A DNA stretch of 64,000 nucleotides from Erythrophleum ivorense (taxonomy: Eukaryota > Streptophyta > Magnoliopsida > Fabales > Fabaceae). Shown here in pieces: positions 12,028 through 21,903 of this stretch. Both the position numbers and the translations under genes were made by a program. The stretch spans positions 60,689,088-60,753,087 of the forward strand of contig JAIUCV010000003.1 of assembly GCA_026724425.1 (NCBI GenBank), read 5' to 3'. The notes below the pieces were generated by a model, which searched no databases, had not been told where the DNA came from, and saw only the letters and a list, made by a program, of their open reading frames with translations. Within the stretch, counting starts at the first letter, position 1. Each line of letters starts with the position of its first letter.

Positions 12028-13169
12028 TGACCATGAAAAATTATATGTGTTTCTGCAAGTGCACGAGTCGAATCAAGTAGTTTAGTGATAAGTATGAGTA
12101 TCGTTCCCATGAAAAATGACTTAAATGCAATTAGGCAATGCACAACCCACTTTCATTTACGTTAAACAACCAATTAAACAATTCATGACTTAGAACTAAT
12201 TTTAAAACAAAACAATTTAAAGAAAACTTGGTTGGCAAAGAAAATTTAGACAAAAATCTAAGATTTTGAAGTTACTTATAGTCATTATTCCCTTGATGCT
12301 TACTAGAACTTAATTATTTGTTCAATTGCAATTAATTATCACCTTATGGGTCAAGAGATTCATATATCATAACCGTCTGTTGATGTAATTATAGCCCTAC
12401 TCTTTCCTAAAATTTAAGTGTCCTTAAAATTAGGTTAGAGTACATTAAATACTATAACCCTCTACAAACTAATTAAGGCAATTAGGTATATTTCTATCCC
12501 AATTACAAATTAGATAAATCTAAACTTAATCTATCTAACTTTTAGGTCCAATTAAAACTCCTTTTTCAAGGTCCTCAAACAAAACTCACTTATCCATACT
12601 TTCAAGATAAACAATAAAAGTTAGAATTTACCTTGAAAAAGGAGTTCTAATTGGACCTAAGAGTTGGATAGATTAAGTTTAGATTTATCTAATTTGTAAT
12701 TAGGATAGAAATATACCTAATTGCCTTAATTGGTTTGTAGAGGGTTATAGTATTTAATGCACTCTAACCTAATTCTAAGGACACTTAGATTTTAGGGAAG
12801 AGTAGGGCTATAATTACATCGACGGATGGTTATGATATATGAATCTCTTAACAGGTGATAATTAATTGCAATTGAACAAATAATTAAGTTCTAGTATGCA
12901 TAAAGGGAATAGTGATTCTAGGTAAGTCCAAAACCTTAGATTTTTATCTAAATTTTCTTTACCAATCAAGTTTTCTTTAAATTGTTTTGTTTTAAAATTA
13001 GTTCTAAGTCATGAATTGCTTAATTGGTTGCTTAATGTGGATGAAAGTGGGTTGTGCATTGCCTAATTGCATTTAAGTCATTCTTCGTGGGAACGATACT
13101 CATACTTATCATTGAACTACTTGATCAGACTCGTGCACTTGTGGAAACACATATAATTTTTCGTGGTCA
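12028..13169. repeat. Large palindrome made of two opposed half-LTRs
   Basis: The left arm, 12028-12572, is the 3' half of the Athila-like LTR in reverse; the right arm, 12630-13169, is the same half forward. The arms match at most positions by eye over about 540 bp, with a 57-bp unmatched spacer. The break lies at AAGGT/ACCTTG, where intact LTRs elsewhere in the window (e.g. 29704-31005) continue into about 760 bp of upstream LTR. Transcribed through, it would give a long hairpin RNA. Confidence 0.85.
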
Positions 13170-13176
13170 AGTTTTC

Positions 13177-13194
13177 TGGCGCCGTTGTCGAGGA
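13177..13194 (+). other. Primer-binding site, forward (tRNA-Asp type)
   Basis: TGGCGCCGTTGTCGAGGA lies eight bases after the LTR end GGTCA. It resembles the tRNA-Asp-complementary site known from Athila elements, with a few substitutions. Confidence 0.7.
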
Positions 13195-13355
13195 ATGGCT
13201 TATATGTTCAGTTAGTAGTGTGTAATCTTTAGTAGTCCTCGATTAAGCATTAGTTAGTTAATCAGTTAGAATTTCTCTTCATTTTGTAATTTTCTTTTGC
13301 TTTTTGTTTAAAGTAATACAGTTGGGTGAATTTTCCTTTATAGGTACCACGGTAC

Positions 13356-14885
13356 ATGCTGAGGCGATCCTCTACAAAGAAGAAGCGCATAAGAAAGAAA
13401 GTTAGTGATCTTGTGGTGAACTTGAACTTTGAAGAAACTCCTCCTAAAGTTCAAAATTCAGTACGTGAAAAAATGGCTCAGGAAGAGAATCAAAATTAGT
13501 CCATAAAAGAATTTATAGGTCGTACTATAAAGGGCACTCTATCTAGCATAGTAGTGCCAGACTTTCAAACTGCTAATTTTGAGTTAAAGCCTATGATGAT
13601 CTCCATGTTGCAGCTCAATGGACAATTTACTGGTGAGAGGTCCGATGAAGATCCCAACCATCACATTCTATCATTTTTGGGAATATGTGATTCATTCAAG
13701 CAGAATTGTGTACCAAGGGATGTTCTGAGACTTAGACTATTCCCATTCTCTTTAGAAGGAAAGGCTAAGGAATGGCTATTGACTCTACTGGAGGGTTCAA
13801 TTGATACTTGGGATAAGCTAGAGGCAAGGTTCAAAGCTTGCTTTATTCCAAACAATAGAATAGCGGATGCCCGTCGTGAGCTTATCAACTTTAAGCAAGC
13901 TTCAGATAAGCACTTGTATGCTGCATGGCAGAGATACAAACACTTGCTTCACCAATGCCCAAGTCATAGGATGGATAATTGTGTCATTATTTAGAATTTC
14001 TGCACGCGTCTAACTCTACAAATTGATACAATGTTGGATGCCATTTTAAATGAGCGTTAGGATGAAATGCCTATAGATGATGTTGTTCAGGCATGGGACA
14101 CATTATCTGAAAGCTATGTGCAAAGAGGAGGTGACAGAAGGGTGAGTGCTAATGTTGCCAAAACTCAAGAAGACTCCTCCATTCCACTTGCAACTATTCT
14201 CTTCGCTCTGAACAAGAGGTTTGATATGCTGGAATCTCAAGTATAGTGAAGTCAGCATATGAATGTCTGTTCTACTCAAATGGCCCCAATTACTTGTGAA
14301 AATTGTGGGGATCTACACTCAATAGATTATTGCTCCTTGGCATCTTCAGAATCAGTTCACTATGTGGGGAACTTTTTGAAGGATCAGAATCCCTACTCTA
14401 ATAATTACAATCTTGGGTGGCGGAATCATCCAAACTTCTCTTAGAAACACGGCCCAGCAATGAATCAACCAACATATTTTTCAGGCATTAAGCCTCCTCA
14501 ACCACCAGGTTTTGCTCAACCTGTGAGGCAAAATGCACCTATTCAAGAACCTAAGACGAATTTGGAAGATGCCTTGGCTAAATTCATTAGTATCCAAAGT
14601 AAGCAAAATGAAGAGCAAGTTCAAGTGAATGCTAGAGTTGACACCTCCTTGAGAAATTTAGAGTTGCAAATGGGTCAATTAGCCTCAGCAATGAATTCAT
14701 TGAAACAAAGGGGATTGCCAAGTGATACAGTGCATAATCTTAAAAGAGAAGGCAAGGAAGAGTGTAAGGCTATAACTCTTCGAAGTGGAAAAGTGTTGCC
14801 AGATACTCAAGCACTAAGGGTGGTTAGCCATACTCCTACATTAAATGTTATTGTAGAGGATGATAAAGGTGAAATTTCTACATAA
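13356..14885 (+). pseudogene. gag: Athila-like gag (degenerate)
   Basis: This encodes the retrotransposon capsid polyprotein. The frame opens at ATG 13356 and stays in one phase, broken by TAG at 13497, 13992, 14058, 14244 and 14442, TGA at 14247 and TAA at 14883. The capsid block is clear: LRLRLFPFSLEGKAKEWL followed by the TWDKLEARFKACF region (about 13720-13850). The zinc knuckle CENCGDLHSIDYC (C-X2-C-X3-H-X4-C, about 14300-14340) and the gag-pol linker CKAITLRSGK (about 14763-14792) are also present. Several stops lie where relatives have Gln or Arg codons, consistent with C-to-T change. It cannot give a full-length product. Confidence 0.85.
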
Positions 14886-16388
14886 GTGAAGAGTGAAGAT
14901 AAAAGAATAGGAGAAGAACATGTGGATGCATCAGTTGAAAAGAAAAGAAAAGTGAGCAGTGAAGAAGTAAAAAAACATGTGGATGTTGATAAGGGTGGGA
15001 AACAAGGAGAAAAACTACAAACACTACCAAGGATAATACCTTAATTATCATTTCCTCAAAGATTTCACAAGAAGGTGGAAGATAAGCAGTATCAAAAATT
15101 TTTGGAAGTGTTCAAGAAACTTCATATAAATATTCCTTTTTCAGAAGCTTTAAAGCATATGCCTAAGTATGTCAAGTTTTTAAAAGAGATGCTGAGCAAG
15201 AAGTGAAGATTTGGTGAATTTGAAACTGTAGCACTTACTGAAGAGTGCAGCAAAATAATCAACCTACAGATTCCAATGAAGTGTAAAGATCCAGGTAGCT
15301 TTTCTGTGCCTTGTAAAATAGGTACTCACTTTCAAGGTAAAGCTTTGTGTGATCTTGGAGCCAGTGTAAATCTTATGCCATTATCTGTCTTTGAGAAATT
15401 GCAACTTAGTGAGGTAAGACCTACTATAGTAACATTGCAATTAGTGGATCGGAGCTTAGCATATCTAAGGGGTATAATTGAAGATGGTTTAGTGAAGGTT
15501 GGTGAGTTCATATATCCAACTGATTTCAATGTTGTAGACTGTGAAGAAGATAAAGATAACCCATTGATTGTTGGCCGTCCATTCTTAGCTACAACTAGAA
15601 CTCTTATTGATGTAGAGAAAGGGAAAATAGTGATGAGATTGGGGGATGAGCAAGTGGTGTTTAACATGGACAAAGCACTGAAATATCTTAGAGATGTTGA
15701 AGATTACCTCAGAGTTTCAGTGATTGATGATTTAGCTCAAGAACAATTGAATACAATGATAGTTCAAGATCTTATTGAAGCATTATTAATGGGAGTGAAG
15801 CATGAAAAGACTGAAGCTAGTTATGAAGTAGCCCAAGTATTTAATTTTTCAACCACTCGGGTTAAAAAGCATTGGCAAGTGGATTCTTTAGATTTGGCTT
15901 CCCATTCAGTTCCATCTCTTAAGCCTTCAATTGAGCAACCACCAATTTTGGAGTTAAAGGAAGTTGTCAAGAAAGAAATCATCACGTGGCTTGATGCCAG
16001 AATCATTTATCCAATTTCAGATAGTACGTGGGTCAATTCGGTATAGTGCGTCCCTAAGAAAGGGGGAATGATAGTTGTGGCAAATGAAAAAGAAGAATTG
16101 ATTTTTACAAGAACTGTCATTGAATGGCGAGTATGCATGGACTATCGAAAATTAAACACAACCACTCGAAAAGATCATTTTCCTCTCCCATTCATTGACC
16201 AAATGCTTGATAAGCTAGCGGGGAAGGAATATTTTTATTTTTTGGATGGTTATTCAGGGTATAACCAAATTTCTATAGCACTTGAAGAACAGGAGAAAAC
16301 AACTTTTACCTATCCCTATGGCACTTTTGCTTTCAGAAGAATGCCATTTGGGTTGTGTAACGCATCAATAACCTTTCAAAGGTGCATG
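14886..16388 (+). pseudogene. pol: Athila-like protease and 5' part of reverse transcriptase
   Basis: It continues in the gag frame with stops at 15042 (TAA), 15204 (TGA) and 16044 (TAG). The retropepsin-like site reads ALCDLGASVNLMPLS (about 15343-15387). The frame then passes from LELK straight into EVVKKEII near 15957. In intact Athila relatives roughly 80 residues of protease-RT linker and RT start lie between these motifs, so I infer an in-frame deletion of about 240 bp. RT motifs WRVCMDYRKLN, FPLPFIDQMLDKLAG, DGYSGYNQI and FRRMPFGLCNA follow. The frame stops at 16388 only because a solo LTR is inserted there. Confidence 0.85.
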
Positions 16389-17802
16389 TGATAACCTCTC
16401 TAAATTCATGCCTTTTCAGCGCATTTTCCTTAAGCTGGGAATGTTTTTTGGTGTATTTTTGTATATAAAGTATACTCAAAATAGGAAGATGTGCATTTTT
16501 TGATACCTAAGGTTAACTGACTCAATTTTAGTTAAATTATGCAAACTTTGACCTTAGTTTAGGAATATTTTGGTGTATTTATAATTTCATACTTTTTGCA
16601 GATATAGTTGGGCTTCAAAGCTAATTGTTGAAGGCTAAAGTTGCAATATTCACCGCGGCCAATTAATTTGTTCGCCGCGGCCAATTGTTGCATAGAGGAG
16701 GGAGCAAGCAGAAAGCTCTTCGCCGCGGCCAATTTTGTTGTTCAGAGAAGCTGTGCGTACTAGAGAGCATTTCGCCGCGGCGAATGATATGTTAGCCGTG
16801 GCGAACCAATGGTTTACTAAAACATTGTGTTTTGAGGCTTGAGGGACTCTAGGGTTTGATATATCTACATTTTCGACCAAGAGAGGCAGTCTTCGACTTC
16901 TGGGCAGCTTGGGGAGCTGGTGTGCTAGGGTTTGGAGTGTGGAGAAGTGGTTAGAGCCAAGGATTGAAGTTTCAAAGAGATTTGAGGCCATTTCCATTGG
17001 TTTTTTTGATCTTTTCCTTCTCCTTCTCTTGTATTCTGCTATGGATTCGAACTCTTGGGGTTTTGTAAACTTGTAGCTGATTATGAGTAGCTAACTTGTT
17101 CTGAGATTATTTTGAACCCTTGTATGGATTAACATTTGACTCTCTTCCACCTCCATTGATTAATGATATATATGTGCTGATTTTACTCCATTGTTAATGC
17201 TTCTAGTTGATTGGCCAACAATCAGTTGTGTGTTTGCTTGAGTGATGCTTGAGAGAGCTAGCTTAAGTGTTGAACTTGAGTTAAATCATACAAGAACTTG
17301 AAATTTAGGTATTGAATGGATGGTTTAGTTGGTGAGGTAGAAATACACTCATTAACCTTGTGTAGTCAAACTTGGCCTGAGCTTAAAATTGGAGTTTCTT
17401 TAGTTATGAGAGAGTTCGAACAACTAATAGAATTAAGTACTTGTTTTTGACTTGAGAAAGCTTTTACAAGTAGTATTTGATTCCCAGACTAGTGCATATA
17501 GTTGTTGATCATTGTTGGTGAGAGGAGATTACTCTTGTGCTATGAGATACAAGGGGGAGAGATAATCCTAGATCCCTCACAGGCTTGGAGTCGAACAGGA
17601 TCTCTTAACTTCCTTTATAAATTCATTTGCAAAATTATTTTTTTTACACTCAACTACACTATACAATTGTTCCGCTCAACCTAGTTTAAGACATAAATTT
17701 AATGATCAATCCAATTCAATTTCAATCCTCGTGGGAACGATAATCTTTTTATACTACTTTGTCATGGCCTGTGCACTTGCGGAATAAGCCGTATGGTGAA
17801 CA
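16389..17802 (+). mobile_element. Solo LTR nested in reverse transcriptase (duplication GCATG)
   Basis: A 1,414-bp TG...CA element starts TGATAACCTC and ends GGTGAACA. It is flanked by GCATG at 16384-16388 and 17803-17807. Removing it and one GCATG restores the reverse transcriptase phase exactly (ATG at 16386, next codon at 17808). It is Athila-like, with the late block CTCGTGGGAACGAT and CTGTGCACTTGCGG near the 3' end. A cluster of CCGCGG words lies at 16652-16806: CCGCGGCCAATT three times, then TTCGCCGCGGCGAA and GCCGTGGCGAA. It must be younger than the host element. Confidence 0.93.
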
Positions 17803-17807
17803 GCATG

Positions 17808-18230
17808 ACATCAATTTTTTCTGATTTCATTAAAGATATCATGGAGATCTTTATGGATAATTTCTTGGTCTTTGGTAATTCATTTGAAGTTTGTTTGAAG
17901 AATCTCTCTAAGGTGTTTAAAAGGTGTGAGAAGACTGATTTAGTTTTGAATTAGGAAAAATGCCATTTCATGGTGAAGGAAGGAATAGTATCAGGACACA
18001 AGGTATCTAAGGAGGGTTTGGCAGTAGATCGGGCCAAGACATCACTGATTGAGAAGTTGCCACCTCCTACCAGTGTCAAAGGAGTCAGAAGTTTTCTCGG
18101 GCATGTGAGTTTCTATAGAAGATTCATCAAAGATTTTTCAAAAATTTCGAAGCCCTTGTGCAAGCTATTAGAAAAAGATACTAAGCTCCTTTTTTATGAT
18201 GATTGTTTGAAAATTTTTAAAGAGTTGAAA
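17808..18230 (+). pseudogene. pol: Athila-like reverse transcriptase, 3' part
   Basis: This is the downstream half of the split RT, in the same frame as gag. The catalytic box, normally Met-Asp-Asp, reads IFMDNFLVFG (about 17847-17876), so the second aspartate is Asn. A TAG at 17952 interrupts LVLN/EKCHFMV, where relatives have Trp. The thumb block GVRSFLGHVSFYRRFIKDF follows (about 18081-18137). The Asp loss alone would abolish polymerase activity, given known RT chemistry. Confidence 0.85.
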
Positions 18231-18690
18231 CAGAAGCTAGTAACTGCACCTGTAATAGTTACTCCAGATTGGTCATTGCCTTTTGAGATCATATGTAATG
18301 CAAATGACTATGCAGTAGGAGCTATTCTTGAACAGAGGCCGAGATCGAGTTTTTCATCCTATCTACTATGCTAGCAGGACATTAGTGGATGCTTAGGTAA
18401 ATTATTCCACTACTGAGAAAGAAATGTTAGCTATTGTTTTTACTTTTGAGAAGTTCAGAGTTTATTTGTTGGGAGTTAGAGTTGTTGTACACACTGATCA
18501 TACTGCTATTAAATATTTGTTGAGAAAAAAAGAGTCCAAACCTAGATTGATTAAGTGGGTTTTATTACTTCAGGAGTTTGATTTGCATATAGTAGATAGG
18601 AAAGGAAGTGAAAACCTAGTGGCTGATCATCTTTTTAGGTTGGATCATGAGCATGTTAGTGACAATAGGCTTATGAATGATGCCTTTCCT
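18231..18690 (+). pseudogene. pol: Athila-like RNase H domain (frameshifted)
   Basis: The domain opens with PDWSLPFEIICNANDYAVGA (about 18270-18327); relatives carry Asp where ICN has Asn, a predicted catalytic loss. Between about 18330 and 18355 the reading frame shifts by one. It resumes as HPIYYASRTLVDA, TAG at 18394, then STTEKEMLAIVFTFEKFR, VHTDHTAIKYLL and SENLVADHLFRL. It ends at the usual RNase H-integrase boundary. Confidence 0.8.
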
Positions 18691-20008
18691 GATGAATGCA
18701 TTATGGTTGCTAATTTGCTGAATGTACCTTGGTATGTTGATATAGCAAATTATATTGTCTGTGAAGTTTTACCTCATGAATTAAACTATTATCAAAAGAA
18801 GAAATTTTTAAGTGAAGTCAAGCTTTACATTTGGGATGAGCCTTATTTGTTCAAAAGATATATAGATGGAGTTATTAGGAAGTGTGTTCCTGAGATTGAA
18901 CAACATGATATTTTGCTTGCATGTCATGCATCACCATTTGGGGGACATTTTAGTGGTTAAAAAACTACTTTTTAAGTATTGCAATCTAGTTTTTATTGGC
19001 ATACATTGTTTAAGGATTCTCATTTTTTTGTTTCTCACTGTGATGCTTGTCAACGATCCGGTAATATTTCTAAAAGAGATGAACTTCCTTAAACCGGTAT
19101 CTTTGAAGTTGAGTTGTTTGATTCATGGGGAATTGATTTTATGGGTCCCTTTGTTTCTTCTAGAGGCCAACAATATATCTTAGTGGCCATTGAGTAAGTG
19201 GGTTGAGGCAGTAGCTTGCCAACATAATGATGCTCAAACAGTGGTGTGATTTGTAAAGAAAAATATTTTTTCTCGTTTTGGCACCCCTAGAGCTATTATT
19301 AGTGATGGTGGAACTCATTTTAATAACCGCTTGTTTAAATCTTTGTTGGAAAAATATGGAGTTCACCACAAAATGGTTTTACCTTACCATCCTCAGACCA
19401 ACGACCTCTGTGAAGTATCTAATGTGGAGATCAAAAGAATTTTTAAAAAAACAATGAGTGTAAATAGGAAAGATTGGTCTGATAAGCTAGATGAAGCTTT
19501 ATGAGCATATAGGACAGCCTACAAAACACCAATTGGTATATCTCCATATCAATTAGTATTTGGTAAAGCTTGTTATTTATCTTTGGAACTTGAGTATATA
19601 GCTTTTTGGGCCATAAAGAAGTTGAATTTGGATTATAAAGATGTTAGTGAGAAGAGGTTGTTAGACCTTAGTGAACTTCATGAATTTAGATTGCAAGCTT
19701 ATAAGAGTTCTAGGTTATATAAGGAAAAGATAAAGATTTTGCATGATAAGGAGATTTTAAAAAGGGATTTGATACCTGGTGATTTAGTGTTATTGTATAA
19801 CTCTCGTTTAAGGTTGTTCCCAAGAAAGTTTAAATCAAGGTGGTCTGGTCTTTTTAAGGTTGTGTTTACCACTACCTTTAGTGCCATTGAAATTCAAGAT
19901 GAGAAAAGTGGAGAAACTTTTAAGGTAAATGGCCAACGCTTGAAGCATTACCTTAGTGGACCGGTGGATGGGATGAAAATAATTGTGCAACTCCAAGATT
20001 TTTCATAA
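18691..20008 (+). pseudogene. pol: Athila-like integrase (multiply broken)
   Basis: The zinc-binding start (ACHASPFGGHFSG) is cut by TAA at 18958 and further stops; CDACQRSGNISKRDE completes the HHCC-type domain near 19040-19080. The DDE core is recognisable: Asp in SWGIDFMGPF, Asp in RAIISDGGTHF, Glu in CEVSNVEIKRI, with LPYHPQTN between. A small deletion shifts the frame near 19190, and a TGA lies at LDEAL/AYRTAYKTPIG where relatives have Trp. The C-terminal stretch 19583-20008 is open (LIPGDLVLLYNSRL, FKVNGQRLKHYL). The conserved non-coding line GGAGGCAACCCAATTG follows at about 20056. Confidence 0.85.
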
Positions 20009-20720
20009 AAGTGTTAAGATAGCCCGGCTGAAAGACTTTAAACTTAGCACTTTTAGGAGGCAACCCAATTGTCTTTTTCATTGTTCATTTCTTAGTTCAT
20101 TAGCTAGTTTGCTGTAAGTTTAATTGCTTGTTTTTATTTTGTAGATGGAGCAAATCTTCTTCCCAAAGAATCTTTTGGTTGATAAGCATGAGGATGGATT
20201 GATTCAATGGGCAACAATCTCATAAAAAGAGGGAGTTTTTCTTAACCTATTTAATTTCTTAATGATGATGTTGAAGTTCAAAGTTTGTTGGTGATGACTT
20301 GTTTTCTTCATATGTTATGAGGGAAAATGTTGGTTTACTTATGGGGAGTTGAATTGAGTAAGGTTTGGTTATGACTTGTTCAGATTTTGTGAAACTTGAA
20401 AGAAAAACTCGAATTAGTTGCTAATATCTGGTTCTGTCATGGTTAGCGATAGCATCCTTATTTTTAACGATCGCTAATCTTTGCAATCAATTTCCCTTAT
20501 ATTTTCCCGAAGTGTTTAATGTGATAGCATTATTTTGGGAATGCAACAGCATATTTTAAGTTAGTTGGGTTAGCTATCACAACCTCAATTTTAGCAGTAG
20601 CTAAAAATGATGCAGCCTCCTTCCCATATATTTTTTCGAATAGCATGATGCAATGGCTTTTTCTTGAGCATGTGGTTGCATCTTTTCTTGTTTTATCTCT
20701 TAAAAAAAACATAAAAACAT
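20009..20720 (+). other. 3' internal region of the Athila-like element
   Basis: It starts with the GGAGGCAACCCAATTG line that follows integrase in this lineage. A purine run ATAAAAAGAGGGAG (about 20223) could be a polypurine tract, but no forward 3' LTR follows. 20440-20610 carries palindrome-like words (TTAGCGATAGC, CGATCGCTAA, TTAGCTATCAC). Confidence 0.5.
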
Positions 20721-20855
20721 AAAAAAAATAAATAAATAACAAAAAAACAAAAACAAAAATTTAAATTAAAAAAATAAAAATAAAAATAAAACAATTTATA
20801 AATAAATAAATAATTTAAAAAATTTAATAAAAAAAATATAATAATTTTTATATAA

Positions 20856-20891
<36 letters not shown>

Positions 20892-20892
20892 T
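20721..20892. repeat. Low-complexity A/T tract with AAT microsatellite
   Basis: AAATA/AAAAC-type runs lead into about 13 uninterrupted AAT units at 20853-20891. This marks the junction between the forward interior and the reversed primer site and LTR. Confidence 0.8.
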
Positions 20893-21057
20893 TAATATAA
20901 AAAAATTTAGGTTTTCCTTGTTCTCTTTTTCCCCGTCGATTCTCCCCGTCGCCATCCCAGCTTTCATCATCTCCGTCGACCCATTCTCCTCGCCATTTCT
21001 CATTTTCTTGTCGCCATTCCCGTCGTCCTTTCTCATTATTCCTCGACAGCGGCGCCA
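20893..21057 (-). other. Reversed leader and primer-binding site
   Basis: On the minus strand, TGGCGCCGCTGTCGAGGA (21057-21040) sits next to the reverse LTR end TCAAGTTTTC. The following leader shares only GAGGAAT with the forward leader and then becomes a purine-rich GACGG/GGCGA-type sequence. So the right-hand LTR belongs to a leader unlike that in front of gag. Confidence 0.65.
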
Positions 21058-21903
21058 GAAAACTTGACTACGAAAAATTTTATGTGTTTCTGCAAGTGCA
21101 CGGGTTGGATTAAGTAATTCAGTGATAAGTATGAGTATCATTCCCATGAAGAATAACTTAAATGCAATTAGGCAATGCACAACCCACTTTCATCCATGTT
21201 AAGCAACCAATTAAGCAATTCATGACTTAGAACTAATTTTAAAACAAAACAATTTAAAAAAAACTTAGTTGGCAAAGAAAATTTAGACAAAAATCTAAGA
21301 TTTTGAAGTTACCTAGAGTCGTTATTCCCTTGATGCTTATTAGAACTTAATTATTTGTTCAAATACAATTAATTATCACCTTGTGGGTTAAGAGATTCAT
21401 AAGCCATAACCGTCTGTCGATGTAATTATAGCCCTACTCTTCCCTAAAATCTAAGTGTCCTTAGAATTAGGTTAGAGTACATTAAATACTAAAACCCTCT
21501 ACAAATCAATTAAGGCAATTAGGTATATTTCTATCCCAATTATAAATTAGATAAATCTAAACTTAATCTATCCAACTCTTAGGTCCAATTAGAACTCATT
21601 TTTCAAGGTAAATTCCAATTACCCAAATCAAATCCAAGAGGTGGCCAATCCCTAAGTAAGCATTAAGCAAAGAGAAGGATACACAAAGCTCCAATCATTA
21701 CAATTAACAAGAAAAATAAAGATCTAGTTTACATCAAATTCATAGTACTCTAGGTAAAGAGAAGTTTAACTATACATAGCTAAATCTAACAATGAATCCC
21801 AATCAAATACATAGAGAAGATAAAGAAAAGTAGAGAAAGCAAACAAAGGAATGAGAGATATGCTGAAAATTGAGCTCCCCCTTGGATTCTTTCTCTTCCT
21901 TCA

